Part shown: positions 17,080 to 26,685 of the stretch, in pieces | How positions within the stretch are numbered: the first letter of the stretch is position 1 | Layout of the letters: the number at the start of each line of letters is the position of its first letter | Origin: Halolamina salifodinae | Lineage (GTDB): Archaea > Halobacteriota > Halobacteria > Halobacteriales > Haloferacaceae | DNA: 64,000 nucleotides | Direction of reading: 5' to 3' | Assembly (NCBI RefSeq): GCF_017874235.1 | Contig: NZ_JAGGLC010000005.1 | Span: 226,753 to 290,752, forward strand | The notes under the pieces: model-generated | The model's database searches: none | The model's input: the letters and a program-made list of their open reading frames with translations, nothing else | Told to the model about the DNA's origin: nothing | Program-made: the position numbers and the translations under genes

Positions 17080-17547
17080 ATGACGTACGAAAACCTCGAC
17101 GCGCGCCTGATCAACTCACTGCTCGGCAACGGTCGCGCGAGCCTGCGCAGTCTGGGCGAGGAGCTCGACGTGTCGGTGACGACGGTGTCGAACCACCTGC
17201 AGGGCCTGGAGGAGTCCGGCGTGATCGAGGGGTACAGCCCCGACGTGAACTACCACGAACTCGGCTACGACGTGACCGCAGTGCTCCAACTCAAAGTCGA
17301 AGGTGAGGCGCTGCCGGAGATCACCGACCGCCTCGCGGATCTCCAGGGGATGGTCTCGGTGTACGAGGTGACGGGCGACCACGACATCATCGCTATCGGG
17401 AAGTTCGAGGATACGGACGCGATGAACGAGCGCATCAAGCGGATTCTGACCGACGACGACGTGCGCGAGTCGAACACCTCGGTCGTGCTGAACGCGGTTG
17501 TGGAGAATCAGCAGTTCGAGTTGGAAGTCGACGAAGACGCGGAGTAG
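17080..17547 (+). CDS. lrp: Lrp/AsnC-family transcriptional regulator
   Basis: A 155-residue protein. Residues 1-55 form the AsnC helix-turn-helix ([20 protein letters not shown]). Residues 70-150 form the RAM effector domain with the [16 protein letters not shown] strand-loop. The divergent position next to glnA, with a short shared promoter region, suggests control of glutamine synthesis. The effector is probably an amino acid such as glutamine, but the sequence does not show this. Confidence 0.9.
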   Translation: MTYENLDARLINSLLGNGRASLRSLGEELDVSVTTVSNHLQGLEESGVIEGYSPDVNYHELGYDVTAVLQLKVEGEALPEITDRLADLQGMVSVYEVTGDHDIIAIGKFEDTDAMNERIKRILTDDDVRESNTSVVLNAVVENQQFELEVDEDAE

Positions 17548-17981
17548 AGCGGCGGCTGTTTCTCGGTGGTTGGTAGCTTCTCGTTCGGTAGAGTTCGGGC
17601 GACCGCGAACGGCACCGCGGAGTTCCCAGGGCAAATTGTGACCGCACCGCTGACCGCTCAGCGGCCACAGCCTCCCCAGCCGACTCGCTCGGGCTTAACC
17701 CTCGCTCGTCCCTCGCACGCTCGTTCGCGCCGACGCGCTCACGTCGCGCGCCACCGCCACTGCGGGTGCGGTGGACGCCTCGCGCTCGCCAGCGGCCGGC
17801 GAGCGCGGGGGGAGGGGTGGGGACTCGGCGCTGCGTCGGGTCTTGTACCCGACGCCCTGCGGTCGCAAGTGGTCAACGATCGAGATGCTGTTGCGGAAAT
17901 CGACGACCCAGTCAGGCCACACAAACACGAAAGCGAACGAAAATCCGACGAGAAGTACCGCAAAACCGACGACAGACTACG
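17548..17981. repeat. 434-bp non-coding stretch with copy B of the dispersed repeat
   Basis: No gene is evident. The segment at 17671-17710 is the exact reverse complement of 48161-48200 over 40 bases, and the next 30 bases also match well. The words GCGAACGGCACCGCGGAG (17605-17622) recur at 32358-32375, with a variant at 47828. A hairpin GTCGGGT-CTTGT-ACCCGAC is present near 17837. The segment before the aminopeptidase shares AAGTGG and GAGATGCTG words with 48231-48260. Confidence 0.65.
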
Positions 17982-19052
17982 TTACTCGAAGATGAACTCG
18001 CCGTCCTCCTGCACAACCTCGCCGTCCACCTCGATGACCGAGTCCTCGCTCATGTCCAGAATCATGTCGACGTGCTCGGCGCTGTCGTTGACCTCGTTGC
18101 CCTCGCCCACACACATCGGGTAGGCGCTCCCGACGGCCATATGGACCGTCTCGCCCATCTTCTCGTCGAACAGCATGTTGTAGGTGAACTGGTCGATGGC
18201 GTCGTTCATCCCGATGCCGAGTTCGCCGAGGTAGCGCGCCTCCTCGTCGGTGTCGAAGACGCCCTGCAGCACGTCCTCGTTGCGCTCGGCGGAAAACTCG
18301 GTGACTTTGCCGTCCTCAAACGTCAGCCGAACGCCCTGCACCTCGCGGCCCTGCCGGTAGAGCGGCATATCGAAGTGGACCTCACCCTCGACGCTGTGCT
18401 TCACGGGGGCGGTGAACACCTCGCCGCCGGGGAGGTTCGCCTCGCCGTAGTCGTTCGCGGCGGTGTTGCCCTCGATGGACATCGTGACGTCCGTCTCCTC
18501 GCCCGCGCGGATGCGGACCTCGCTGGCGTCGTCGAGGATTTCGACGAGGTTCTCCTGAAACTCACGCTGGGCCGCCCAGTCGAGGGTGACGGCGTCGTAG
18601 ACGAACTCCTCGTAAGCTTCGGTGCTCATCCCCGCCAGCTGGGCGTAGCCCGAACTCGGGTACTGGGTGAGACACCACGTGGTGTCGAGTCGCGCCTTCT
18701 TCACGGGGTCGTGGGCGCGGTTGTACGCGGCCGTTGTCTCCGGGTCCACGTCGGCCTTCTCGCTGGGGTTCGGGCCGCTGCGGGCGATGATCGTCGCGTC
18801 GGCGTTCTCGTAGAGCGCGAGTTCGTGCTCGGGCGTGTCGAACTCGTCGCTGTTGCGGAGGTACGCGCGCTCGACGCGCTCGGAGTAGGTCAACAGCAGC
18901 GGGTTGGCGCCCTTCTCGCCCAGCAGTTCGTGGAGGGCGACGGCGAGGTCCTCGGCGTCGCCGGGGAGGTAGACGATCACGTCGTCGCCGGCCTCGATGC
19001 CGGTCGAGTGCTCGACGATGGTCTCGGCGTGTTCGCGGATTCGCGGATCCAT
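17982..19052 (-). CDS. M29-family aminopeptidase
   Basis: A 356-residue protein from ATG 19052. It shows M29 (AmpS/thermophilic aminopeptidase) features: metal-binding EANLPGGEVFTAP near residue 210, a SVEGEVHFDMPLY segment, YLGELGIGMN near 270, and a late GDN-like HVDMILDM motif. These are two-metal cytoplasmic exopeptidases. The upstream extension of the frame is not needed. PCNA is divergent, with about 140 bp between the starts. Confidence 0.88.
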   Translation of the reverse strand: MDPRIREHAETIVEHSTGIEAGDDVIVYLPGDAEDLAVALHELLGEKGANPLLLTYSERVERAYLRNSDEFDTPEHELALYENADATIIARSGPNPSEKADVDPETTAAYNRAHDPVKKARLDTTWCLTQYPSSGYAQLAGMSTEAYEEFVYDAVTLDWAAQREFQENLVEILDDASEVRIRAGEETDVTMSIEGNTAANDYGEANLPGGEVFTAPVKHSVEGEVHFDMPLYRQGREVQGVRLTFEDGKVTEFSAERNEDVLQGVFDTDEEARYLGELGIGMNDAIDQFTYNMLFDEKMGETVHMAVGSAYPMCVGEGNEVNDSAEHVDMILDMSEDSVIEVDGEVVQEDGEFIFE

Positions 19053-19192
19053 ACTCGAAGCTCTCGGCACCGCGGCAAACCGCTTGCGGAGTCCGCTCGA
19101 CAGCGGCGCGATGCTGTCCCGGCGCCCGCGAGACGGGGGCCGGGGCACCCCGAATCGGGAGGCTTTTTGAGTGTGGGAGGGAACCGTAGACC

Positions 19193-19936
19193 ATGTTCAA
19201 GGCCATCGTGAGCGCGTCGACGCTCCGGGACTCCCTCGACGCCGTGAGCGTGCTGGTCGAGGAGTGCAAGATCCGGTTGAACGAGGAGGAGCTGTCGATC
19301 CGCGCGGTCGACCCGGCGAACGTGGGGATGGTCGATCTGACGCTGGAGGCGGCGGCCTTCGAGTCCTACGAAGCCGACGGCGGCGTCATCGGCGTCAACC
19401 TCACGCGACTCGAGGAAGTCGCCGGGATGGCCAACGCCGACGACCTGATCCACCTCGAACTCGACGAGGAGACCCGCAAGCTCCACATCGAGTGTGAGGG
19501 TCTCTCCTACACGCTGGCGCTGATCGACCCCGACTCGATCCGCCAGGAGCCGGACATCCCGGATCTCGACCTCCCGGCCGAGATCGTACTCGAGGGCGCA
19601 CAGCTCAGCCGCGGGATCACCGCCGCGGACATGGTTTCGGACCACATCCGCCTGCGCGTCGACGAGAGCGCGGAGACGTTCCACATCGAGGCCGAGGGCG
19701 ACACCGACGACGTCGACCTGCAGCTCGAGTCCGAGGACCTGATCGACCTCACGGCCGGGCCCGCCGACTCGCTGTTCAGCCTCGACTACCTGAAGGACAT
19801 GAACAAGGCCATCGCCTCCGACGCCGAGGTCCGCGTCGAACTCGGCGAGGAGTTCCCGGTGAAGCTCCACTACGAGTTCGCCGAGGGGCTCGGCAAGGTG
19901 ACGTTCATGCTGGCGCCGCGTATTCAGTCGGAGTAA
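19193..19936 (+). CDS. pcn: DNA polymerase sliding clamp (PCNA)
   Basis: A 247-residue protein of standard PCNA length, starting [20 protein letters not shown]. The sequence covers two PCNA domains joined by the interdomain loop near residue 120 and ends with the LAPRIQSE tail. It forms a homotrimeric ring that tethers DNA polymerase and other PIP-box proteins. A purine-rich GGGAGG lies about 12 bases before the ATG. It is monocistronic by spacing. Confidence 0.96.
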   Translation: MFKAIVSASTLRDSLDAVSVLVEECKIRLNEEELSIRAVDPANVGMVDLTLEAAAFESYEADGGVIGVNLTRLEEVAGMANADDLIHLELDEETRKLHIECEGLSYTLALIDPDSIRQEPDIPDLDLPAEIVLEGAQLSRGITAADMVSDHIRLRVDESAETFHIEAEGDTDDVDLQLESEDLIDLTAGPADSLFSLDYLKDMNKAIASDAEVRVELGEEFPVKLHYEFAEGLGKVTFMLAPRIQSE

Positions 19937-19956
19937 CGCCACCGCGGCTCGCGACC

Positions 19957-20005
19957 GAGAGCGGCCTCGTGTCGCTCTCTCGGAGCCCATGCCGTGGTTG
20001 GGTGT
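19957..20005 (+). repeat. Copy 3 of the GAGCCCATGCCG motif with its hairpin
   Basis: A 7-bp hairpin (19957-19963/19973-19979) is followed at 19982 by GGAGCCCATGCCGTGGTTGG and GTGTA. It shares TCGTGTCGC, six variable bases, then CGGAGCCCATGCCGTGG with copy 1 at 2907-2937. It lies 20 bases after the PCNA stop. Confidence 0.6.
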
Positions 20006-20103
20006 AACGCGACCACCCACCGCGACTTTTTCAGCCGCCCACTCGAATCACGAGCATGCGCGCTGTCTATTCTCGCGTCCATCTCGCCCACCTCGACACG
20101 CTC

Positions 20104-21807
20104 TCACGGCTCCGCTGACGCGTCTGGCGAGCCAGCCGGGAACGTCACGGCGACTTCAGTCCCACCCTCCTCGGGCGTCTCGATGTCGATAGTCGCGCCG
20201 AGTAGCGTCGCCCCCCAGTAGACTGCCCAGAGGCCGAGCCCGCTGCCGTGTTCGAGCGCCGTCTCGCCGCCCGAGCGCAGCACCGCGAGTTCGTGCTCCG
20301 GGATGCCCGGCCCCGAGTCCTGAACCACGAGGCGGGCGCCGCCGTCGGTCGGGGTGAGCGAGATCGTGATCGGTTCGGCGCCGTGGTCGATAGCGTTCTC
20401 CACGAGGTTCTCGACCACCGCCTCGAACGCGCGGTCGACGCCGTGCAGCCGAATCGAGTCGGCGATATCCGTCTCGGCGGCCGCCTCGGGCGCGTCGGCG
20501 GCGAGATCCGCGAGCACCGAACGAGTGATTGCGGCGGCGTCGAACGTCGTCTCCTCGGCTTCGAGGAACGCCTCGACCTCCCGGGCGTTCTCGCCCAGAT
20601 CCGTGAGCGAGCGGGCGTTCGCCGCGATCAGTTCGGCCATCCGTTGATCCTCGCCGTCGTGTCGGTCCGCAAGCGTCTCGGCGTAGCCGAGCACGACGGT
20701 GAGGTCGTTCCGGAGGTTATGTCTGAGCACCCGGTTCAGTACCTCGACGCGCTGGCGCTGGCGCTCGCGGACGGTTACATCCGAGAGCACGACCGTGTAG
20801 CCGAGCGGGTCGCCGTGCTGGTCGGCGACGGTGCTGGTCGTCACCTCGTAGGTGCGGCGCTCGCCGTCGGTAAGTTCGATTGTTCGAGGTGGGTCCGCCG
20901 GGTCGAAGCGCTCGATGGGCAGGAACGACCCGAGTGGCTCCCCGAGGGCGGTGGCGGTGTCGACGCCGAGCACCGACTCGGCGGCGGCGTTGAGTTCGGC
21001 CACCTCGCCGTTGCGGGAGACGATGGCGACGGCGACGCCCACGTCGTCGACGGCCGCCTGGGTCCCCAGCCGACTCACCGCCGGCGAGACACCGAACAGC
21101 CGGTAGCGAAACAGCGCGTAGCCGAAGGAAACCCCCGTGACCCCGAGCCCGACCGGCGTGAGGTCGAGGCCGGGATAGGGGCCGACGAACAGCGCCGCCT
21201 TCCCCTGTGTGACCGTGGCGACGAGGGTGCCGACGACCAGCGCGACGGCCTGATCCCGGTAGAGCGACCCGCGGGAGAGCACCAACTCGAAGATGAGCGC
21301 GACGCCGACTCCGACGAGGATCCAGCCGTAGCCGACGTGGATCCAGTGCCAGACCCCGGGGTCGTACCAGCTGATCGCGATCCCGAGCTGTTCGGTGACT
21401 TGGTAGTCCCGCCAGAGGAGGTGGTGGGCGTCGTTGGTGACGATCAGCCCCATCGTCGCCGCCGGCAACACGAACACGCCGGCGATGAGTTTGCGGCTGA
21501 TGTAGCCGCCGCGGCCGGTGTACGCCAGCGCGAACAGGAACCACGACGGCACGAGCACCGCCTTCCCCACCTCGACGGGGAGTTCGAACAGGACGTGCAC
21601 GCCGGGGTCGGAGATCAGCAGCGAGACCGCGTACGCGAGCGACCAGAGCGACGCGCCGGCCATCATCGCCGCGAAGTAGGTCGCCCCAGGCTTGTCTCGG
21701 CGCGCCGCGTAGCCGCCGATGGCGAGCGTCGTCAGCCCGCTGGCAAAGGCGAGCGCCACGTAGACGAGCCCGACGTTCATTACCCACCCTACCGGGGGAG
21801 CCGTCAT
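20104..21807 (-). CDS. Membrane histidine kinase (7TM-PAS-HisKA-HATPase)
   Basis: A 567-residue sensor kinase. Residues 1-230 hold seven hydrophobic helices of the archaeal 7TM N-terminal type. Residues about 250-350 form a PAS domain. The H-box VLRHNLRNDLTV lies near 362. Residues 440-560 form the ATPase with NLVENAIDH (N box), DSGPGIPEHE (G1) and GSGLGLW (G2). No response regulator is adjacent, so the partner is elsewhere. An alternative ATG at 21780 would remove nine residues. An 11-bp minisatellite lies just upstream of the start. Confidence 0.9.
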   Translation of the reverse strand: MTAPPVGWVMNVGLVYVALAFASGLTTLAIGGYAARRDKPGATYFAAMMAGASLWSLAYAVSLLISDPGVHVLFELPVEVGKAVLVPSWFLFALAYTGRGGYISRKLIAGVFVLPAATMGLIVTNDAHHLLWRDYQVTEQLGIAISWYDPGVWHWIHVGYGWILVGVGVALIFELVLSRGSLYRDQAVALVVGTLVATVTQGKAALFVGPYPGLDLTPVGLGVTGVSFGYALFRYRLFGVSPAVSRLGTQAAVDDVGVAVAIVSRNGEVAELNAAAESVLGVDTATALGEPLGSFLPIERFDPADPPRTIELTDGERRTYEVTTSTVADQHGDPLGYTVVLSDVTVRERQRQRVEVLNRVLRHNLRNDLTVVLGYAETLADRHDGEDQRMAELIAANARSLTDLGENAREVEAFLEAEETTFDAAAITRSVLADLAADAPEAAAETDIADSIRLHGVDRAFEAVVENLVENAIDHGAEPITISLTPTDGGARLVVQDSGPGIPEHELAVLRSGGETALEHGSGLGLWAVYWGATLLGATIDIETPEEGGTEVAVTFPAGSPDASAEP

Positions 21808-21818
21808 AAACCGCGGGG

Positions 21819-21928
21819 GCGACGGCGGGGCGACGGCGGGGCGACGGCGGAGCGACGGCGGGGCGACGGCGGAGCGACGGCGGGGCGACGGCGGAGCGAC
21901 GGCGGGGCGACGGCGGAGCGACGGCTCG
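21819..21928. repeat. 11-bp tandem repeat (minisatellite)
   Basis: Nine full units of GCGACGGCGGG or GCGACGGCGGA are followed by a degenerate tenth. From the second unit on, G and A alternate at the last base, giving a 22-bp higher-order period. It fills the gap between the start of the histidine kinase and the stop of the upstream minus-strand gene, so it probably lies in the kinase's promoter or leader. Confidence 0.9.
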
Positions 21929-21969
21929 ACGGTGAGTTGTGTGAGAACGGTCGGCGGACGAAAAGCACC

Positions 21970-22557
21970 TCAGCCGTGACGCTGGATGACCCGCTTCGCG
22001 GCCTGGGCCTTCTCCTTCCAGCCGTAGCCGGCCTCGTAGACGTGGCGTTTGTTGTCGACCAGTTCCCCCGGGCTGGTCTCCTCGAACCCCCCGCGGGCCC
22101 ACGTGCCCGACTCCTCGAGCCAGTCGATCACCTTCTCGCGGGTCTCGGGCCACGTGAGGCCGACCATCTCGTACCACGCGACCATGGCGAAGACGGCGTT
22201 GTCGTGACAGCCGGGGTAGGAGCCCCGGCGGTAGATGGTCCGCATCGGGTCCGTCGTCGGCTCCGAGACCTGTTCGCGGTACTCCTCGGCGGTCAGGAGT
22301 TCGAGGCGGCCGTTGGTGTCCGGCTGAATCCGGCCGCTGCGCCGGAGATACGAGAGCGCGGCCTGATGGAGCGCGTCCCACTCCGGCGCCGACTCGCGCA
22401 GGTCGTCCTCCTCGCGGGCGCCCGCCGACAGCGGCGCCAGCACGTCGACGTAGGCGCGCTCGACGGTCTGCCACTCGGTCCCCTCGAACCGACAGCCGGT
22501 GTCGTGGAGGCTGCTCGTGGCGTGGCAGTCGGGACAGGGGTAGTCGAACCGCGGCAC
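21970..22557 (-). CDS. Haloarchaeal hypothetical protein with N-terminal zinc-binding motif
   Basis: A 195-residue protein. It opens PRFDYPCPDCHATSSLHD with a further Cys ten residues later, which suggests a zinc knuckle. The middle is helical with LHQAALSYLRRSGRIQPD. The C-terminal half contains YRRGSYPGCHDNAVFAMVAW and a WARGGFEE segment. I recall full-length relatives only in haloarchaea and know no function. It is upstream of the histidine kinase on the same strand, separated by the 11-bp minisatellite. Confidence 0.65.
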   Translation of the reverse strand: MPRFDYPCPDCHATSSLHDTGCRFEGTEWQTVERAYVDVLAPLSAGAREEDDLRESAPEWDALHQAALSYLRRSGRIQPDTNGRLELLTAEEYREQVSEPTTDPMRTIYRRGSYPGCHDNAVFAMVAWYEMVGLTWPETREKVIDWLEESGTWARGGFEETSPGELVDNKRHVYEAGYGWKEKAQAAKRVIQRHG

Positions 22558-22602
22558 ACCCGGGCGTTACTGGGGCGCCGCCTTAGAACTCGCGGTCGGC
22601 GG

Positions 22603-23550
22603 TCATAGATCCGGTTCGATGTACACCATCGTGACGCGCGTGTCGCCCTCGCGGAGTTCCTGCTCGAGCTCCGCGATGATCTCGCTGACCGCCTCGGTGT
22701 CCAGCGCGGGGTCGACGCTCACATCGACGGCCACCAGCGCCTTCTGGGGGCCGAAGAAGACGCTCCGGAACGTGTCCACGTGGACGACGTTCGGGTGGCT
22801 GTTGATGATGCCCTGGAGGTCACGTTCGGCGTCGGCGGGCAGGCTCTCGCCCAGCAGCAGGCGCTTGTTCTGCCAGGCCAGCGCGACCGCGAACACCATC
22901 AGCAAGACGCCGATTATCGCCGCGGAGATGGCGTCGTAGATGCCGTTGCCGGTGTAGCGCGTGAGCACCACGCCGACCAGCGCGATGGCGGCGCCACTGA
23001 GTGCGATGGCGTCCTCGGTGAACGCCGTCAGCGTCGTCACGTCGCTGGTCTTCTCGAACGCCTCCGGGATCGAGGTCCAGTCGAACTCCTGCATCTGGCT
23101 CCGTAGCTCCGAGTTCGCCTTCGCGAACGCCCACGCCTCGAAGACGATGGCCGCCGAGAGGACGGCAACGTTGAGCCAGAACGTCTCGAGTTCGGCGCCG
23201 ACGAACGGGACGACGAACGTGCCGGCCTCGGTGTGGCCCGCGGTCTGGATCGCGTGGATCCCGTGATTCAGGCTCTCCCAGCCGGCGATGCCGAACAGCA
23301 GCACCGAGACGAGGAAGGCGTAGAAGAACTGGGCCTTCCCGTAGCCGAAGGGGTGGCCCCGGCTGGCCTCCTTCCCGGAGTAGCGGATCCCGATCAGGAG
23401 GAACACCTGGTTCCCGGTGTCGGAGATGGAGTGATACGTCTCGGAGAGCATGGAGGGGCTCCCGGTGAGCAGGAAGCCGACGAACTTCAGAATCGCGATG
23501 GCGCCGTTGGCGATCAGCGCCGCCACCACGACTCTCGTACTACCGGCCAT
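22603..23550 (-). CDS. Cation diffusion facilitator (CDF) metal transporter
   Basis: A 315-residue membrane protein from ATG 23550. Helices 1-2 are followed by SETYHSISDTGNQ, the CDF metal-site region, and SRGHPFGYGKAQFFYAF is the family signature. Residues about 225-315 form the cytoplasmic ferredoxin-like domain. CDF proteins export divalent metals by proton antiport. The canonical HD pair of zinc CDFs reads HSISD/TEDAI here, so the metal cannot be assigned safely. A short promoter region is shared with the divergent phosphoesterase. Confidence 0.87.
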   Translation of the reverse strand: MAGSTRVVVAALIANGAIAILKFVGFLLTGSPSMLSETYHSISDTGNQVFLLIGIRYSGKEASRGHPFGYGKAQFFYAFLVSVLLFGIAGWESLNHGIHAIQTAGHTEAGTFVVPFVGAELETFWLNVAVLSAAIVFEAWAFAKANSELRSQMQEFDWTSIPEAFEKTSDVTTLTAFTEDAIALSGAAIALVGVVLTRYTGNGIYDAISAAIIGVLLMVFAVALAWQNKRLLLGESLPADAERDLQGIINSHPNVVHVDTFRSVFFGPQKALVAVDVSVDPALDTEAVSEIIAELEQELREGDTRVTMVYIEPDL

Positions 23551-23629
23551 GGGCGAACGGTCACGAGGGAGGGCCTTATCGGTTGGTGTGGCCCGTGCTG
23601 TTTTTCCTTGCCGGGAGCGAGCCAGTTGT

Positions 23630-24142
23630 ATGCTCGTCGTGCTCTCAGACACCCACGCTGCCGACGGAACGGCGCTCGTCGGCGCGGCCGCCGAGGCCGT
23701 CGACGACGCCGACCTCGTGGTCCACGCCGGCGACTTCACCACCGAGGCGGTGCTGGAGTCGTTCTACGACACTGCCGAGGAGTTCCGTGCGGTCCACGGC
23801 AACGCCGACAATCAGGCGGTGACCGAACGACTGCCCGAGGCGACCACGCTCGAATACGGCGGCGTCCGGATCGCCCTCACCCATCGACGCCGGGGCGGCC
23901 CCACGGGACTAGCGATGTTCGGGCGCGAACGCGGCGCCGACCTCGTTATCTCGGGGCACACCCACCGGCCGCGCGTCGACGACGAGGGCGCGGTGACGCT
24001 GCTCAACCCCGGGAGCCATGCGGACCCGCGGGGGGCGAGACAGTCGTTTGCGGTACTGGAACCGAAGGATGGAGGACTCGCCGGACGGCTCGTAACCGTC
24101 GACGGCGAGACGTTCGATCGATTCGACGTGGGGGACACGTAG
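23630..24142 (+). CDS. YfcE/MJ0936-type metallophosphoesterase
   Basis: A 170-residue protein starting MLVVLSDTHAADGTALVG. All metal ligands of the small calcineurin-like family are present: DTH (residues 7-9), HAGDFT near 37, GNADN near 60, the ALTHRR strand near 85, and SGHTHRP near 105, followed by NPGS. It is a two-metal phosphodiesterase; the substrate is unknown. It is divergent from the CDF transporter. Confidence 0.9.
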   Translation: MLVVLSDTHAADGTALVGAAAEAVDDADLVVHAGDFTTEAVLESFYDTAEEFRAVHGNADNQAVTERLPEATTLEYGGVRIALTHRRRGGPTGLAMFGRERGADLVISGHTHRPRVDDEGAVTLLNPGSHADPRGARQSFAVLEPKDGGLAGRLVTVDGETFDRFDVGDT

Positions 24143-24255
24143 CGTCCGGTTCGAGCGTTGGAGGGCCGAAGCGGGGACGCACCTGAGCGTAGGGGCGTAT
24201 CTAGCAAAGTAGTTAGGTAAACACAAAGAGCCGTTTTAGCGACCCGCGGCGGACC

Positions 24256-26226
24256 TCAGAACTTCTCCAGCAGGTCCCGGTAGAAGCCGCCCTCGGACTC
24301 GCCAGCCAGCTTTTCCACGATGAGTTCCGGCGTCGAGCGCGCGAGGTGGTCCTTCTTCGGCGACCGGTCGACCCGGAGTTCGCCGTCGACCAGCCCCACC
24401 GCCTCGATGCCGTCGACGGCCACGTCGAAGCCGGCGGCCTCCCGGATGCCGTCGGCGAGGTGGGAGACGAACACGGCGCTGGCCCCCTGGTCGTGGAGTT
24501 CCTCCAGGATCCCGGCGATGATTTTGGCCGACGCGCCGGGTTCGGTGATCGACTCCAGTTCGTCGACGAGGACGAGGCGGCCCGACTCGCCCTCCACGAG
24601 GTCGCCGAACTCCCGGAGCGTGCTCTCGAACGCGCCGGCGTCGAGAGTGCCCTGGGACTTGGCGTAGTAGTGGAGTTCGGACACGCGCCCGACCCGCGCG
24701 CTCTCGGCGGGCACTGGCAGGCCCATGTGGGCGAGCACGGCGATCAGCCCCACCAGGTCGAGCGTCGAGGTCTTCCCCCCGGAGTTCACCCCGGAGAGCA
24801 GCGTCACGCCCTCGACGCCGTAGTCGACGGGGTCGACCGCCTCGAAGGGGACATCCAGCAGCGGCGAGCGCCCGCCCTCGATCTCGAAGCCTGATCCGGC
24901 GAGCGTCGGCAGCACACAGTCGAAATCGCGGGCGAACCGCGAGACGGCCAACTCCACGTCGAGTTCCAGCGCGGACTCGACCATCGACGCCGCTGGCTCG
25001 CGGAGTTCCCGGAGTTCGGCCGCCAACTCGGTCTCTAGCTGATTCGCTCGGCGGTCCCGGTCGGCCGTGAGTTCGGTCCGGAGCCGGGAGACCGCTTCCT
25101 CGTTGTGCTCTAGTGGGAACTCCGGTTCGCCACCGAAGACACGTTCGACGAACTCCGCCTCGCCGGAATCGAGGTCGAGGCTCTCGACGATGTGCTCGCG
25201 AGCCAACTCGACCGCGCGGTCGTAGTCGTCAGCCAGTTCGCGGGAGAGCAGCGAGTCGACGCGGGCGCCCTGCTCGACCAGCGAGAGGAAGTCCGTCCCC
25301 TCGATGGTCACGTCCTGCTCGCCGATGGCGTCACGGAGGTGGTCGTTGCCGACCGACTCGGCCGTACTCACGGCGGCGTCGAGGTCGTCGACCGCGACTT
25401 CGAGCCGTTCGAGTTTCGCGTCGCCGACGACGCCGCCCTCCTCGTCGACCCGATCCAGCGCCGCCCGGAGCGAGTCGAGGTCGCAGTCCGGTTGTGTGCC
25501 CGCCACCTCGTGAACCTCCGCGGCGGCCAGCAGGGGCTCGCGGTTCTCGGCGAAGAACGTGAGCGTGCGCTCGGGGACGAACTCCTCGGGATGCTCCAGC
25601 GCGTCGGGCACCACGCGCACGTCGCCGTCGACGTCGATCCCCGCGAACGCCGCGTCGAGGACGTACACCGTCGAGTACGAGCGGCCGAGTTCGCCGAGTT
25701 CGCGGCGCTCGTCGATCACTTCGACGGGCAGTTCCGGGAGCGCGGCCTTCGCCTCGGCGTAGCGCTCGGCGTCAGTCGTCGCGACACAACGCTCCCGGAC
25801 CCGGATTCCTTCGGCCGGTTCCAGTGGTTCGACACCCGCCAACGCTTCAAGCAATTCGGGGGTGGGGTCGCGCTCCATCGCCGCCGTCGCGAACGTCCGG
25901 ACCTCCTCGATTCGGGAGTCGGACGTGCTGGGGAAGAACGTCTGCAGCCGTTTCTTGCCGTACTCGGTGACAGCACGGGCCTGCAGCAACGAGAGCGCGT
26001 CGTCGTAGATCTCGTCGGCGCGGTCGGTCGCGAGGAAGCCGCCCTCGTCGCCGTGCTCCCGGCGGACTGCCGCGCGGGCGATGGCGGCCGCCCGGCCCTC
26101 GGTGATCTTCGGGGCCCGGGCGATTCTCGCCACGTCGCCGCTGCGGAGCGCCGTCTCGGCGTCGTCGAGTTCGGCCAGCGCGGCGGCCGTCTTCGCACCC
26201 ACCCCCGGGATGGCCGTGAACTCCAT
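24256..26226 (-). CDS. MutS-family ATPase (archaeal MutS2/MutS5-like)
   Basis: A 656-residue protein from ATG 26226. Residues 5-25 form a helix-hairpin-helix (IPGVGAKTAAALAELDD). The central part is a long helical lever region. The C-terminal ABC-type ATPase has Walker A GVNSGGKTS near residue 480, Walker B LVLVDELES near 545, and a VSHLADGI switch. It lacks the N-terminal mismatch-recognition domain of MutS1 and shows no Smr nuclease domain. Relatives are linked to recombination or DNA structure processing; the haloarchaeal role is uncertain. Confidence 0.85.
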   Translation of the reverse strand: MEFTAIPGVGAKTAAALAELDDAETALRSGDVARIARAPKITEGRAAAIARAAVRREHGDEGGFLATDRADEIYDDALSLLQARAVTEYGKKRLQTFFPSTSDSRIEEVRTFATAAMERDPTPELLEALAGVEPLEPAEGIRVRERCVATTDAERYAEAKAALPELPVEVIDERRELGELGRSYSTVYVLDAAFAGIDVDGDVRVVPDALEHPEEFVPERTLTFFAENREPLLAAAEVHEVAGTQPDCDLDSLRAALDRVDEEGGVVGDAKLERLEVAVDDLDAAVSTAESVGNDHLRDAIGEQDVTIEGTDFLSLVEQGARVDSLLSRELADDYDRAVELAREHIVESLDLDSGEAEFVERVFGGEPEFPLEHNEEAVSRLRTELTADRDRRANQLETELAAELRELREPAASMVESALELDVELAVSRFARDFDCVLPTLAGSGFEIEGGRSPLLDVPFEAVDPVDYGVEGVTLLSGVNSGGKTSTLDLVGLIAVLAHMGLPVPAESARVGRVSELHYYAKSQGTLDAGAFESTLREFGDLVEGESGRLVLVDELESITEPGASAKIIAGILEELHDQGASAVFVSHLADGIREAAGFDVAVDGIEAVGLVDGELRVDRSPKKDHLARSTPELIVEKLAGESEGGFYRDLLEKF

Positions 26227-26337
26227 GCTGGCCGTCGTTCCGCGCGACGAGCCAAAAGCGTGTGGTTCGGCCCGGCAGCGTGCCGGCACGCGGCGCTGTC
26301 GTCGGGGTTAAGTGGACGCCGTCAGTCGATTACGGCG

Positions 26338-26670
26338 ATGGGGGATCGACTGGTCGAGGCCGGCAGCGTGCTCACCGCCGTTCTGGGGGTCGCGCTGGTG
26401 GCGTTCGGGGGGTATCGCGTCTACTACGGCACCGGAACCGTCGAGGAACTACTGGCGCTCGCCTTCCTCGGCGTCGCCGTCGTCGCGAGCTACCGCTCGC
26501 TGGCGATCCACGCCGGGCCCAGAGTGAACGCCGTCGGCAACACCGCGCTGTTTCTCGCCGCGGCCGCGACGTACGGCGGCGGCGTGAGCTTCGACATCGG
26601 CCCCGTCAGCACCGCGGGACAGGCGCTGTTCCTGATCGCCGTCGCGTACTTCGTGGTTCGGCTGGACTGA
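26338..26670 (+). CDS. Small membrane protein
   Basis: A 110-residue protein with about four hydrophobic segments (residues 8-26, 38-52, 62-80, 88-106) and very few charges. ATG 26338 starts at MGDRLVEAGSVLTAVLGVAL. No motif is recognised. It is divergent from the MutS-like gene, so the two share a promoter region of about 110 bp. Confidence 0.65.
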   Translation: MGDRLVEAGSVLTAVLGVALVAFGGYRVYYGTGTVEELLALAFLGVAVVASYRSLAIHAGPRVNAVGNTALFLAAAATYGGGVSFDIGPVSTAGQALFLIAVAYFVVRLD

Positions 26671-26685
26671 GGCTCGCTGCGGGTT

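Noticed and set aside
20248..22608. A very long open frame (786 codons) on the plus strand opposite the histidine kinase
   Set aside because: It is antisense to two well-supported minus-strand genes, is low in recognisable motifs and passes through the 11-bp minisatellite. Long antisense frames are expected at this GC content.
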